DNA from: Perkinsus chesapeaki
Lineage: Eukaryota > Perkinsozoa > Perkinsida > Perkinsidae
DNA: 64,000 bases
Direction: 5' to 3'
Assembly: GCA_013115145.1 (NCBI GenBank)
Contig: JAAPAO010000132.1
Coordinates: forward strand, 1-64,000
Made by a program: the position numbers and the translations under genes. Below, one piece after another: positions 32,506 to 43,700 of this stretch (its first letter is position 1; each line of letters starts with the position of its first letter). The notes beneath the pieces were generated by a model. The model saw only the letters and a list, made by a program, of their open reading frames with translations, had not been told where the DNA came from and did not search any database.

Positions 32506-35500
32506 ATGCCCGTATCGAATGGTGGCGGGCATTCCCCATCGAGCACTCCACGGCCGGTGTCATCTCGTCTATCCGTATGCGTTGTTGGTGGTGGTATAGC
32601 AGGTGCAACTGCAGCCAGAGAACTTGCCAGAAAGGGCTTCCATGTTACACTATTCGAGGCGAGGTCAGAGCCGTCCCTGCTCTGATAGGGTACATCTTCT
32701 TCTCCATAGGGATCGTCTCGGAGGTCGCCTTCACTCTCCAGACCTCTGTGGGCGCGCTGTTGATGTCGGCGGTAGCTGGATCCATGGGACTAATAAGAAT
32801 CCTGTTACTGAAGTATCGCCGAGCAGCTCAGCGATTGTCACCGAGTTCTACTTTAGGCTGTTAATGCTTTTGGATTGGAGACCTACGGCGATGAGCATTC
32901 AGTGAGGATGTGGATGGACAATAACAAAGGAGAGGTTGGAGTGTGGGCAACTGTTGGTCATCACCAACTTGTAGGTGCCGCCACATATCGATGCCACAGT
33001 TGAAGATGTTTGGAACAAGTTGATGGATCTCGCACCAGTCTATGCCGATCGATCCTCTAGGCCCTCCACCCGATCTACCACTTCCACTGTAGACTCTCTC
33101 GGAGCGTAAGCACCCTCGTCGGTCTTTTAAGAGGCTCATGGTCTCTGGCCAGGTATATCTCTGAGGTGTACCGTAGTGTGGACCATCACGGCTCTGATAG
33201 CACTCCGAGGTCCAATGCATCTGGGCCACTCTCGGTAGGGAATACTGCACGGCTGCTTTCGGGAGGGGCGTTACTTAGGCTGCCAGTAGAGAGCTTCAAT
33301 CGTTGTTTGGGTCCAAGGGAAAAGGAGGTCTCAATCCACAGGAACAGGAGCTGGCCAAAGAACTAATAAATTGGCATATAACCAATATTGAGTGGGCACA
33401 CACGAGAGCCATACCGCTCTTCTCTCTCATCCTGGTCTTCTAGATACTCCGCTGCTGCCCCTGTCTGGCACCTGTCCCTCCGCCATTGGGATCAAGATGA
33501 TCCTTTGGCCCTCGATGGCCAACATGTACAGTGCTGCCGTCCTTTGCACCCACGATTTATCAATCTCTTCAGGTTATGCTAAGAGGAGGCTACCAACAAT
33601 TGGTGGAACGTATCTTGACAGACATCGACCGGCTACCGGGAGAAGTTGATGTGATCCTCAATCAGACTGTTACTAAGATCGAGTAAGACGACACCAGTCT
33701 GATCTGGAAGAGCTACTAGTCGTTGTGTGTAGATACGAACCTGACACGGATATGACACAACCGCCAGTTGGGGTATATGTTAACGGGAAGTCAACGCCTC
33801 TCAAGTTCCACTGGGTATAAATTCCATCTATTCCCTATTGATTGACATTGATAATTCAGGTTATTCTCACAGCACCATTAGGAGTCCTGAAGGCGTCCCT
33901 TGTGATGGATGACCTGCCAAGCATGGCCGAGGAACACCCTAGGCCAGAAAGCGTTATGACCAAGGTGGGTTACACCTACCGGCCAAGTCGCACTGTTAAT
34001 TTCAGTCCTCGAAAGGGCTTATCTCGTTCACACCGCCGCTGTCGGATGACAAGATAGCGGTGGTGAAACGGCTCGGCATGGGGCTACTCAATAAAGTCGT
34101 CCTGGCCTTCCCCAATAGGTTCTGGCCTCGAGGCGAGGACAACAGCAGGTAGCCTTCTTTCAACTACGCATGCATCATCCGTCGACCTTAGATACCACGG
34201 TTTCGTTTCGGGAGTGCCCGGAGAGATGTTCTGGTTCGTGGAAGTCAGCGATCCACCTCCGGACCGTGATGTGGTAATGACCGACGCCGAGCAAGATCCA
34301 GATGATACTTTTTATCTGGTCGGCTTTTTATGTGGTGAGTTCGCCATAAGGCTGGCGAAGGAAAGCGATGAGGTGAGGGAAGCAAAACGGCGTGGAAGTA
34401 TTGGTGGTTTCAGCACATAGTCGATCTGGCCCTCAACACCTTGGGACGGATGTTCGGTGAAGATACCATCCCGACATTGAAAGGATTTATTGTTACACGT
34501 TGGAACGATGTGAGCACCTTCTACTGCCTCGACTTCAACAACCATTTGCATCAGGATCCGTACTCAAGAGGCTCCTACAGCTATATTGCTACAGAGTCAT
34601 CAGGACTTGATTACGATGGACTTATGGCACCCGAATATGACGGTCGGTTACTTTTTGCCGGAGAGGCTACCTGCCGGTGAGAACCGCCTCTACACTCAAG
34701 CGTGAATGCGTCTTTAGGTGGTATCCCTCCACGGTGCATGGAGCTTTGCTGAGCGGGCTCAGAGAGGCCCGACGGATATGCGATCTTGTTCGAGGGGAAC
34801 CTAAGTTACCCCAGATCGGTGAGCCCTTGGCCGGATGAAGACTCGCCGCAAATGTGGTGTTGATGATGATGTCAGGTAAACTGTTCCCTGGTTCTTCGAC
34901 TATGGCTGGCATTCGCCTAGCACTGCCGGGGGACTTCGAGTTAGAAGAGGATGACCTGGCGCCAATTAACGATGTAGAGAATCAGAAGCTCCTGCAGATA
35001 CACTGCGCTCTTTGCAACCAGAAATGGCAGAGGGAAAGGTAAGAAGCCTCATTGCCTCTGTAGTTCGTATAACATTAACTCAGACCAATGGTCGGCCCAA
35101 TTTCCCCGATTAATCGGTATTTCGTCCATGTAGACTGCGCACTGCTCACACCTGAGACAGCTACTTCCTTAAAGCCACCATTAGCTCGGTAAGCCTCGCC
35201 TCATGTACCTTGCATTATTCCTCTAGGTGGTGGAACGTCGAGGCTGCTATTAAACGGGGACAGCGTCTAATATGCAGCCAGTGCAAGAAGCCGGGGGCTA
35301 CGATAAGCTGTTGTTATCTCAAAGGTAAGCGTCAACGATTTCCCATATAATGCAATTATTATTTTCATCAGGGAATACCTATTGTGATGCGGTGTATCAC
35401 TCCACGTGTGCGTTGCGGTTGTCTTGGCCGATAGAGGAGGGTCTCTGCCCAGTAGCAGGGAGACCTGGTTGGAGGTGAGCTTAGCAATCGGCTCGTGGTT

Positions 35501-35587
35501 GGGCATCTTTGTTGTATTAGTCGTCTTCCACCTTTTTACTGTCCGGAGCATCGTCAAGATTCGCCGAGTTTTAACAGGGTTCCCTGA
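32506..35587 (+). CDS. LSD1-like flavin amine oxidase with C-terminal extended PHD finger
   Basis: About 14-15 exons, most with phases checked. The start is ATG 32506, then the FAD-binding motif SVCVVGGGIAGATAARELAR, RDRLGGRLHS and VDVGGSWIHGT. The central part has LINWHITNIEYSAAAPVWHL and SLRHWDQDDPLALDG, a hallmark of LSD1/KDM1. Then come VILTAPLGVLK and RGSYSYIATESSGLDYDGL, followed by RLLFAGEAT and WYPSTVHGALLSGLREARRI. After the oxidase an acidic linker leads to an extended PHD: HCALCNQKW, LICSQCKKPGATISCCYLKG, YHSTCALRLSW and a final FYCPEH before the stop at 35585-35587. LSD1 enzymes remove methyl groups from histone H3 lysine; the ePHD may bind nucleosomes. No SWIRM domain is visible. 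The junction near 34400 is ambiguous by a few codons. Confidence 0.85.
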
Positions 35588-35779
35588 CACGTTTCTGCAT
35601 TTCCTTATTTGTGTTGAATTGACTGCTCATAAAAACTAAGTCAGTGAAGACAATTTAGAGGTTCTCGGAAATACGATATTGAAGATTATTAAAGTTTAGA
35701 CCACAAAGATATAAAGGGTAGTGACCCCATTCATAAGTACTCAACCTCCATAACCGTCCAACAGCAGCCATCTGTGTCA

Positions 35780-37311
35780 TCACCCGCAGACGAGCAGGCT
35801 AGGCTCGAGGAAGGACCCGATGATGTACTTGTTTGAATTCGGCACCTTAGCAAAAACGCTCCAAGCACCAATGTTATCCTTCGCTCGAGTGGAGTAGACC
35901 TCTTCCACTGTATAGGATGGCTTGTTCGTATTATTATCCTCACCCCACTCAATAGTTATACGTCTGGCATGTGATGGTATGGCGATGTCATCTCGAGTAC
36001 GATTAGGCTTGTTGATGTTGTCGATGGCGTGAAGCATGTCAATAGGCCTTCTAATGCCACCGGAATAGAACACTTGCTTGCTCGAGGTTGAGGCCTCCAA
36101 ATCGGGGTAGATGTTGTCCAGAGGATATCCAACATGGACGTGACCAATGAAAGAAAGGTCACCCGAGGGGAGGATATCATACAAGTTCAAGCCATGATCG
36201 CCCAGCACGACCGTGGCAAGCTTGGATCTGACAAGGATCAACTTCATTGTAAACGGTCTTCTTTGTTAGCTTACTTGTCATGCGATATATAAATTCCATT
36301 GTAGCCCAAAGCAGCGCCGCCAGTGGTACGACACTTGTCACCCTCACAGTAGAGGATCGTACACGAGTTAATGCCAGCGATGAGCCCACCAAGGAAGCGT
36401 GCCTTTGCTGAGAGACTCGGACCTGAACCGTGAAATAGGCCGACGACTTAACGCAGAATCTCACCGTTGTCTCCTCCCATTGGATGACCCCACCAGTTGG
36501 TAACATAGAACTTCACCACAGGATCGACTTGTACCACTTGTAAATCATTGAGCTGTCCGTAGCCCATGGCAGGCGATGCTACAGACCTGGAACTCAACGG
36601 TCAATTCGAGAATGAGTCGCTGACCTACTTAATGTACTGCAACCCTATTGGCTTCTGGTCTTCAAAAATGACAGTGAAGAACTCGATACGCTCCCCACCA
36701 AAGGTCCATGCATGGTTGATAACCCCGAGAGTGTTGGACTCTCTGTGATACGATATACCATGGGGACGGAAAGATACATGGGAAGGGAACCCTTCAAGAG
36801 GGAGAGGTGCCAAGGCCGCCTCGGCTTCAATATTAAATGCGAATAGAGGGAAACTGAATAGTAGTTACAATACAATTATAACAATGTTAAGTTATACAGT
36901 ACGTAGCCTTCGGAACGGGCTTCAACATGAACGTCATCTGCGGGTCCATGTTGGACACAATAGCCCACGATCCATCGCCGACGAACTCTAAGTCCTCGGT
37001 ACCACCGATGTTATCGACTCCTCCAGGTAGAGGGATTTGCCGACACTGAACCAAGAGGGGTGAATGAAAATGGAACAGACCAATCGAATGCTTACCACAC
37101 TTCCCGAGATAGTTTCGGGAATACTGTCCAGGCTCACATTGATGGCCAAGACTTGATAATATATTCTATAAAAGATAACAGCCACCACAACAATTATAAT
37201 CATAAGGAGATAGCCCAGGCAGGAAAACCCCCTCGGAGCAGATGATGCTCGAGTGGGCACACTGGTGCCAGCTGACTTCGAAGCTTTCTTCGTCGAGGAG
37301 GTCGACTTCAT
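35780..37311 (-). CDS. Paraoxonase/arylesterase-like protein, membrane-anchored
   Basis: About six exons on the minus strand. ATG 37311 begins a Lys/Ser/Thr-rich cytosolic segment and a membrane anchor (LGYLLMIIIVVVAVIFYRIY). The PON-like beta-propeller follows: GGTEDLEFVGDGSWAIVSN, VSFRPHGISYHRESNTLGVI, AMGYGQLNDLQVVQVDPVVK with FYVTNWWGHPMGG, ALGYNGIYIS, HVGYPLDNIYPDLEAS, and a C-terminal NKYIIGSFLEPSLLVCG with the stop at 35780. The blocks match PON order (GSEDxxxL, FxPHGIS, NDI, ANGI, DNLxxD and a terminal hydrophobic strand). Paraoxonases are Ca2+-dependent lactonases/esterases. The N-terminal anchor parallels the retained signal anchor of animal PONs. Confidence 0.78.
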
Positions 37312-38105
37312 TTCTGGGTTACGTGTAGCTGTCAATAAACCGTAATGGAATTGTTGTACTAAACATTGTCAAGTGTTGAGAAACTCAGAATTGTAGAGGA
37401 ATGTGCCCGGTCTGCTTATTGTCAGCTTGATCAATCGACAATAACCATCGGTGAACTAGTAAGTAGAGTACACCCAGTGCGATCCAGCATGCCACAACCT
37501 AAACACATAAGGCATACAACACAATACGGAGAACGGCCGTCGCCTGGCACGAGTGCTTCAATCGCTAGGTGAGTTGATGAGAGAAGGATTAGCTGCCGTT
37601 GGTGTGGTGATGGACAATTTTGACGGGTATAAAAGGACTCACAACTCTAGCTCGCATGCATTGGCGAGGTGTTGGTCTATCAAATGTTATAACTTTAGGC
37701 TTCGGTCGACTACTTGGGCTGAGGCACAGATCGCAGTTGCAATCGTAGGGGTGGCTATAAACGGTGGGGGAGGATGCTGAGGTCATTAATTTACTAAAAG
37801 TATGAAAAGTGCGACTATACAGTACAGCAGGAGGGAGGAGACATAGAACAACATATCTCACTTTTGTTCATCTACTAGGGATACTGAGGGTATTATACTC
37901 CTCTATGATAGAGGCTCTATCAATATAGTTCTAATTATAGTTCTCGACAATAGGCATACTGTCTCCGGAGAAACATTTCTCTTCGTTGGGTACAATACAG
38001 TAAGCCCTTAATGTGAGTAACGAAACATACGTATAACGGAAACCATGCAACAGTACACTGAGATGGCAATACTGGTGATTGGGAAAATAATGCTTCTTCG
38101 AACAT
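37312..38105. other. Intergenic region upstream of the paraoxonase-like gene
   Basis: No coding exon could be supported. Plus-strand frames at 37366-37572 and 37553-37780 show no domain and no clear splice joins. AT-rich stretches occur after 37780. It should contain the paraoxonase promoter (right of 37311) and the 3' UTR of the carrier ending at 38106. Confidence 0.45.
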
Positions 38106-39076
38106 TCAAAAACTACTAAGTCCAAAAACATGTTTACGTATGAACTCTATGGTAGGCCAGCTTAGGAATAGGAATGGCCCGAGACGCAAGTAGGCAGCAG
38201 TCCATCCTCTCCAGAGCCCTCTGAGGCCCTCCTGTCTCAGAACCCTAAAGGCTCCTTCTATGCCATTGTTATATTCACCTGTGCCCATCAATCTTGTTCT
38301 GATAACATCAACTGGAGCAGCAACAGTAGACGCCACCAGACCGGCCAATATACCGCAAGTAGCTGAGAGAACGGTCCCCTCTTCTAGACCACACCCCTTA
38401 AGGGTTCGCTTGGCAATCTCATAGGTAGCTATCTGAGCACCTGTTACCAAACTAGCTCGAGTGCAGGTTGTCAACAAGCCTTTGAATAAGACCCCACTGG
38501 CATAGTTCTTGGAAAGTCCGTCAAACACAGACTTGAAAGCTGGCTCATGACCGGCACGGCTCCCAGTGATATACCGGCCATCCGCCCCTCTCAGCCCTCC
38601 TTCGTATTGTGCCCGAATTTTCAAGCGATCGAGTGGCGTTGCGCAGCAAGCGCTGAGAAGACCACTGGTGAGGGCTGCTGAGAGGATAATAGGGAAGGAG
38701 CTTGAGCTCAGCTGGAAGGCGTCCGCATAAAAACCTTTAATGGTCGGATAAAGGCCAATGCGAATGCACCCGTTCACGAAATCTGCCGCGATAACGTAAC
38801 GGATGCCGGTGCGCCACAGGCCCGTCACTCCATCGCTTTTGATCTGAGAACAAAAGAAGTAACAACGCCGCATGATAGAAAACAGATGAAAGGCATTACT
38901 GTTGAGCGGGCAAGGGATACTAGGCCAATACGAGGTTCACGAGTCTGCATTCTAACCTTTAGCACTTCTGCAGGATTCAGCACGGCCGCTGTTGTGGCTA
39001 TGCCGAGACCGCCTGAAAGGCTAGGAAGCGTCAATGCGTGTAGGCTGCTATACCAACTCTACATTTCAAGTGGCAT
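38106..39076 (-). CDS. SLC25 mitochondrial carrier, dicarboxylate/UCP-like (copy A)
   Basis: Three carrier repeats. Repeat 1 is ILSGGLGIATTAAVLNPAEV followed by LKVRMQT, split by introns. Repeat 2 has ACCATPLDRLKIRAQYEGGL and repeat 3 has VASTVAAPVDVIRTRLMG followed by LWRGWTAAYLRLGPFLFLSW. The PVDVxxTRLM motif of repeat 3 resembles dicarboxylate carriers and uncoupling proteins. ATG 39076 is the best start (MPLE...), but an upstream exon is possible. The exon 38106-38865 is joined in phase 0 to the exon ending around 38922. The substrate cannot be read from sequence. It is a tandem paralogue of the gene at 39462-40386. Confidence 0.85.
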
Positions 39077-39461
39077 ACTCCCTCTTCGACCATTCGTCGG
39101 AGGGATGAGTGCAGACCCTGTAGGAGCACTGCTACTAGATGGGAGGCCGGGTGGTATGATAAAATAGATAACTAACCAAGAGATGTCCGATACTGGTATA
39201 GCAGCAGAGGGGCGAAAACCATGCAACATAGATCTGCGATATAAGGCTTTGATGCAATACTAAACCGTGTGCAAAGTGAATTCAACCCGAAGGGCAACAC
39301 GCAGAAACAGCTGGCGAGAATGATACACCTCCTAAAGATTCATGTCCAGTGGCCCGTGCAGGTGACCAGGAGCTGCTATTATAAACGCAAGGCCTTTCTT
39401 CATACCGGCGATGGATATAAGTAAGGAGGTAAGAGAATGAAGCGACGGCTAAGCAAGCATG
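39077..39461. other. Spacer between tandem carrier genes
   Basis: This lies between the start of carrier A and the stop of carrier B, both on the minus strand. A minus-strand open stretch (about 39085-39165, Ser/Pro/Gly-rich) is in frame with carrier A and could be 5' coding sequence or leader. Nothing else was seen. Confidence 0.4.
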
Positions 39462-40386
39462 CTAAAGAGGAGGGAGTTGGAAAATCTGCTCTCTAAGGAA
39501 ACCGATTAGCGGCCAGCTTAGAAAGAAAAGGGGACCTACACGCATGTAGGCAGCAGTCCAACCAACAAAGAGACCTTTGAATCCTTCGGTTCTAGCAATA
39601 ACCCTCACACTTGCCAGAACCGAAGCTGAATCACCCAGGCTCATCAACTTAGTGCGCATCACATCTACCGGCGCAGCCACTGTTGTGGCCAGGAGACCTG
39701 AGACTACACCGGGCACTAGGTTGGCAACGGACCCTTCTGAAAATCCAAGTTGTGAGCATAAACGAGAGGCCTGTTCATAGCCTGTAACTTGCGCACATGT
39801 TACAAGGCCAGCCCTGAGACATGTTGCATGGGCACCATGGAAAAGCGTGCCGGACTTAAAGAGAGATATAATAGCGAGCGAGACCGAAGGATAGGTGGGC
39901 TTGGCACCAATACAGCGACCAGTGAGGTAACGACCATCAGAGCCAATAAGACCAGCTTCGAACTGACAACGTATTTTTATGAGGTCGAAAGGGTTCCCTA
40001 GGAAGGATCCAACAATGCCAGTGAGGAATGAGGATGTCACACACAAGGGAAGACTGGTAGAAGGCACACCGCTGAGTGAAGAAATGTATCCCTTAACTTC
40101 GGGATACAATCCAAGACGAAAAGCACCATTAACAAAATCGGAAGCCATTGAAGCTTTTAACCCCGGCAGGAAGAGGCCCTTTAACCCATCACTCTGTAAC
40201 TGAAAATAAAACAGCATTCGTACAGCAGGTGTTTACAGGAAAGCCTACTATCTTGGTGGCCGTCGTAAGGAGAGTCGATCCTCCTCCTTTAGTGGTCTGC
40301 ATTCTGACCTTTATAACATCCATGGGATTCAGCATACCCACCGTCAACGACATCGCAGCACCACATGCAAACCTAAATAACATCAC
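39462..40386 (-). CDS. SLC25 mitochondrial carrier, dicarboxylate/UCP-like (copy B)
   Basis: Two main exons. The first (to 40386) encodes MMLFRFACGAAMSLTVGMLN followed by PMDVIKVRMQT. The second (39462 to about 40200) carries GNPFDLIKIRCQFEAGLIGS, ATTVAAPVDVMRTKLMSLGD and GLFVGWTAAYMRVGPLFFLS. The order and wording of all three repeats parallel carrier A, down to the inserted GSDGRYLTG loop after repeat 2, which shows tandem duplication. The N-terminal Met is tentative: an acceptor-like TTTAG overlaps the first codons, so an upstream exon may exist. It is an inner-membrane exchanger of unknown substrate. Confidence 0.85.
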
Positions 40387-40741
40387 AGTGAGCTAGAGTC
40401 GTCATACCCCACTGCGAGATAGCTGTATAGACCCCACAAGATGATAACCCACGCAGCAAGGCCCTTACATATTCTTATGCAAGGTAACATCATTCCCCTC
40501 ACAACACGCCACTTTGTCGCTCTTAGGATGCGAGTTCCGCAGAATGACCGAGAATAAATACAAACCTGGTCCAGCAGATATTGGTGCAGTTCTTACGGGG
40601 TTAATTATTGAACTTAACCAAAGGAAATTGGAGTGACGTAGAAACTATTCCTAATAGGAACTGGTAGTAGTATTATCAACAGCAGTAGAAGCAGTGGAGG
40701 TATTCTACACTAGAGGACGTTATTTTACGTTAGGCCAAAGG

Positions 40742-43700
40742 TTAGCCAAGCATCTTCAATGCCTCGGCCTCGAGGTCGGCCATTTCATCATCATCATCAT
40801 CATCATTAACAGCATCAGACTTTTGTCTCTTATTCGCTGGTTCTTCTGATGACCACCTGAACCTCCCCAAAATGCCTCAATACTTCCACTTCACATAGCT
40901 TACCCTTCTCCCTCGCTACCATCATCATCAGGGCTACCCAATACAGCACCGACCATCTCTTCTTCCTCCTCCTCGCCATCTACTGCTTTCTTCCGTTTCA
41001 GTTTCTCCTTTATCTTCCTATGCTTCTCTTGCACCTACAACAAGCACCCCATACCGTTACCTCGCCTAGCCATACCGACTTTTTCCTTCATCAGCCTTTT
41101 ATCTTCCTCCTCTCTCTCCTCCACCTTTTGCCGCATAGAATCGATAAATGCCTTCTTGGCAGCAGCGGCGCCTGCAGCACACAATAGCTGTCCCCTTTCC
41201 TCCAGCAACCACTCACTTTCCTCATCTTCCTCTCCTTCGCTTCGCTCTTCATTGTCGCTCTCATCATCAGCAAAGGTAAGATGTTGGTTCTTGCCAAGTC
41301 CACCAGTTCCCCTCACATATATAGATCCTACCATCCTTTCGTCACATCACCCTCACACGGCTCCCTTCCTACCATCTTTTCTAACTCGCAGTCTTCCCTT
41401 CTTCACAGCATCCCTCGCCCTCGCCTCAGCCTGGGTCTCCGGTTCCTCTTCGACATGTCTTTGTTCCTCCTGCTCCACAGTTACCTACGCCCAGTCCCTC
41501 AGAGAACACGAACACTGAGCAATGTCCGCATCCGCAAAGCTTTCGACACTCTTTATCATCCCATAAACTGTTCTATGAAAGATTTTCTATCACACCTCCA
41601 CATTAGGGCCACCTTATGGGCCTCCTGAGGGCTTGATGAGACTCGGCTTGGCCTTGGTAAACCACCACCAATACCTTCCCTCCAATTCAGCTTACCAGGA
41701 CATCATCATCCTCATCCTCTGCAGTTGCCTCCTCAGGAGCGCTTCCCTGGGCAGCAAACAGCTCTTGTTGTCGCTTCTGACGGCGCTCAAACTTGGACAG
41801 TTTAGTAGCTAAAGGACAACAATAAGGAGTGTCCTATCACTAGAGATCTATAGTTTTCTATTCTATTATTGCAGCAAGTCTAGAGTCCGCCGCCGAGCCC
41901 TGAAGGCTTTGATGATGCTGATATTTCATACCTACCATCTGCTGGATTAAACATCATCACACATGAAGCTTTATTTTGAAAGCTATGGGCCAGATCGACG
42001 GCAAGCATGTTGCCAAGGTACTCTAGGTGACCCTATCTCACTATACACTTTCTAACACACAGTCGAGTTGCCCGTCGGGTTGGTACCCTTTTTGTCTTGT
42101 AAATCTTCCTGTAACTGTCCCCATCCATTATCCTCCTCCTCTTCGTCCTTCTCCTCTCCTTCACCAACCAATGCCTTCTGTTTCTTAGCCAGCTTCTTTT
42201 GTCTGATCTTCTCCTTCAATCGCTGAACCCAACAACAGCCGTTCTGCTGCCCTATGCCCCTAGAGGCACGTCGCCCACCTCCAACTTAGACATATTCTTC
42301 TTCTTTTTACCATCGACTAGCTCCTCCTGGGTGGGCAGCGTGATCGGTGGCGCCTCATGGAGCCCTAAAGCGCCACTTCCTTTTATCCGAGCCCTCCTCA
42401 CCCAGGATGTCTTAAACGGATACCAGAATTTCCCATAAACAATGCATTTGAAGGGTCCTTTCTAGCATCGGAACATGTTTTCTATCCTATTTCATTCTCC
42501 ACATTAGGAGCACCTTCCCCTCAGGGATACATTCTTATGAGGCCAGATGATGATGACCGCCTGTTCCCACCTAGACTGTGCGCATAAGCATCGATCTCAT
42601 CCTCCGATAATCTAGTCCGTCCAGCCAATGCCACTGCTCTGGCATATACCTGTTCCACGCCTACACTCAAATGTTGCTGTAGTCTCCTACTTGGCATGCC
42701 TTTACAGCAAGATGCTTAACATCAGGCTCCGATGCCAATAAGCTCTGCAGCTTCCCAGTTATCTGTCACCAACTAACAGGCAACCTTCTTAGATATCGAG
42801 TTCCTACATTGAACATTCGTCGCCTATTTATCGATGTCACTCTAACATCCACCTTCTTCTGCTTCAACTCGGTAAGTAGCGACTCCTGCTCGGCCTGAAT
42901 ACGTCCTCCTCACACAAGAGCCAACGACACCATCTACCCCACCTCTGTGGCGAACATAAGAGCGTTCCCGTTCCTATCAAATCGAGCAGTCCTCCCAACT
43001 CGATGGATGTAGGTATCAGCGGTATCAGGGGCATCCATCTGTATCACCCAGTCAACCTAAAGAAGGAACGTTCACACCGAATTGAATGGCTTTCGGATGT
43101 ATTGCATGCCCCATCATACACTAGCTACATAACCACTACCAACACTCGTACTTCAAGTATACTGCCTACTAGTTGACATAAAGTTACTATTATAATCTCA
43201 TCTGATAGACTACGCTAATGATTACTATAAGAAATATTAACACGTACTCGCGATAGGAGCGCGGGAAATGTCTTTTCCATACCTACCTGTGGGAAGTCAA
43301 CTCCCCTTGCCGCAACATCAGTACAGATCAAACAGAGTCCCTTGTCCTTGGAGGCGAACTGGTCGAATACCTGCACTTCACCGTATCTTCTACGTCCTTC
43401 CTTCGTATACCAACCTTCATCCTCTTATCCAGTGACATACCTCCATGGAGCTCTAGGACCGCCAAGCCTGGCCGAAGCCGGCGGAATGTCTCATAGAGGA
43501 AGCGCACCTAACAATAGTGATCAACAGCTACTCCACCAAGGCCATCTGCCTCACCTGCTTCGTGGCGCTGACAAACACTATAATTTTGGTCTGGGCATGG
43601 GTCTTGAGAAAGCTGAAGAGAGAGCTGACCTTCTCCTCCAACTTCACTGTCATACACAACTGTCGAAGGCCGCTGGGGGTGGCCGAATTAAGATTCCGCG

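Noticed and set aside
40785-40806. A TCA trinucleotide microsatellite as a separate repeat feature
   Set aside because: It encodes the Asp run in the acidic C-terminus of the DDX10-like helicase and is explained by that gene.
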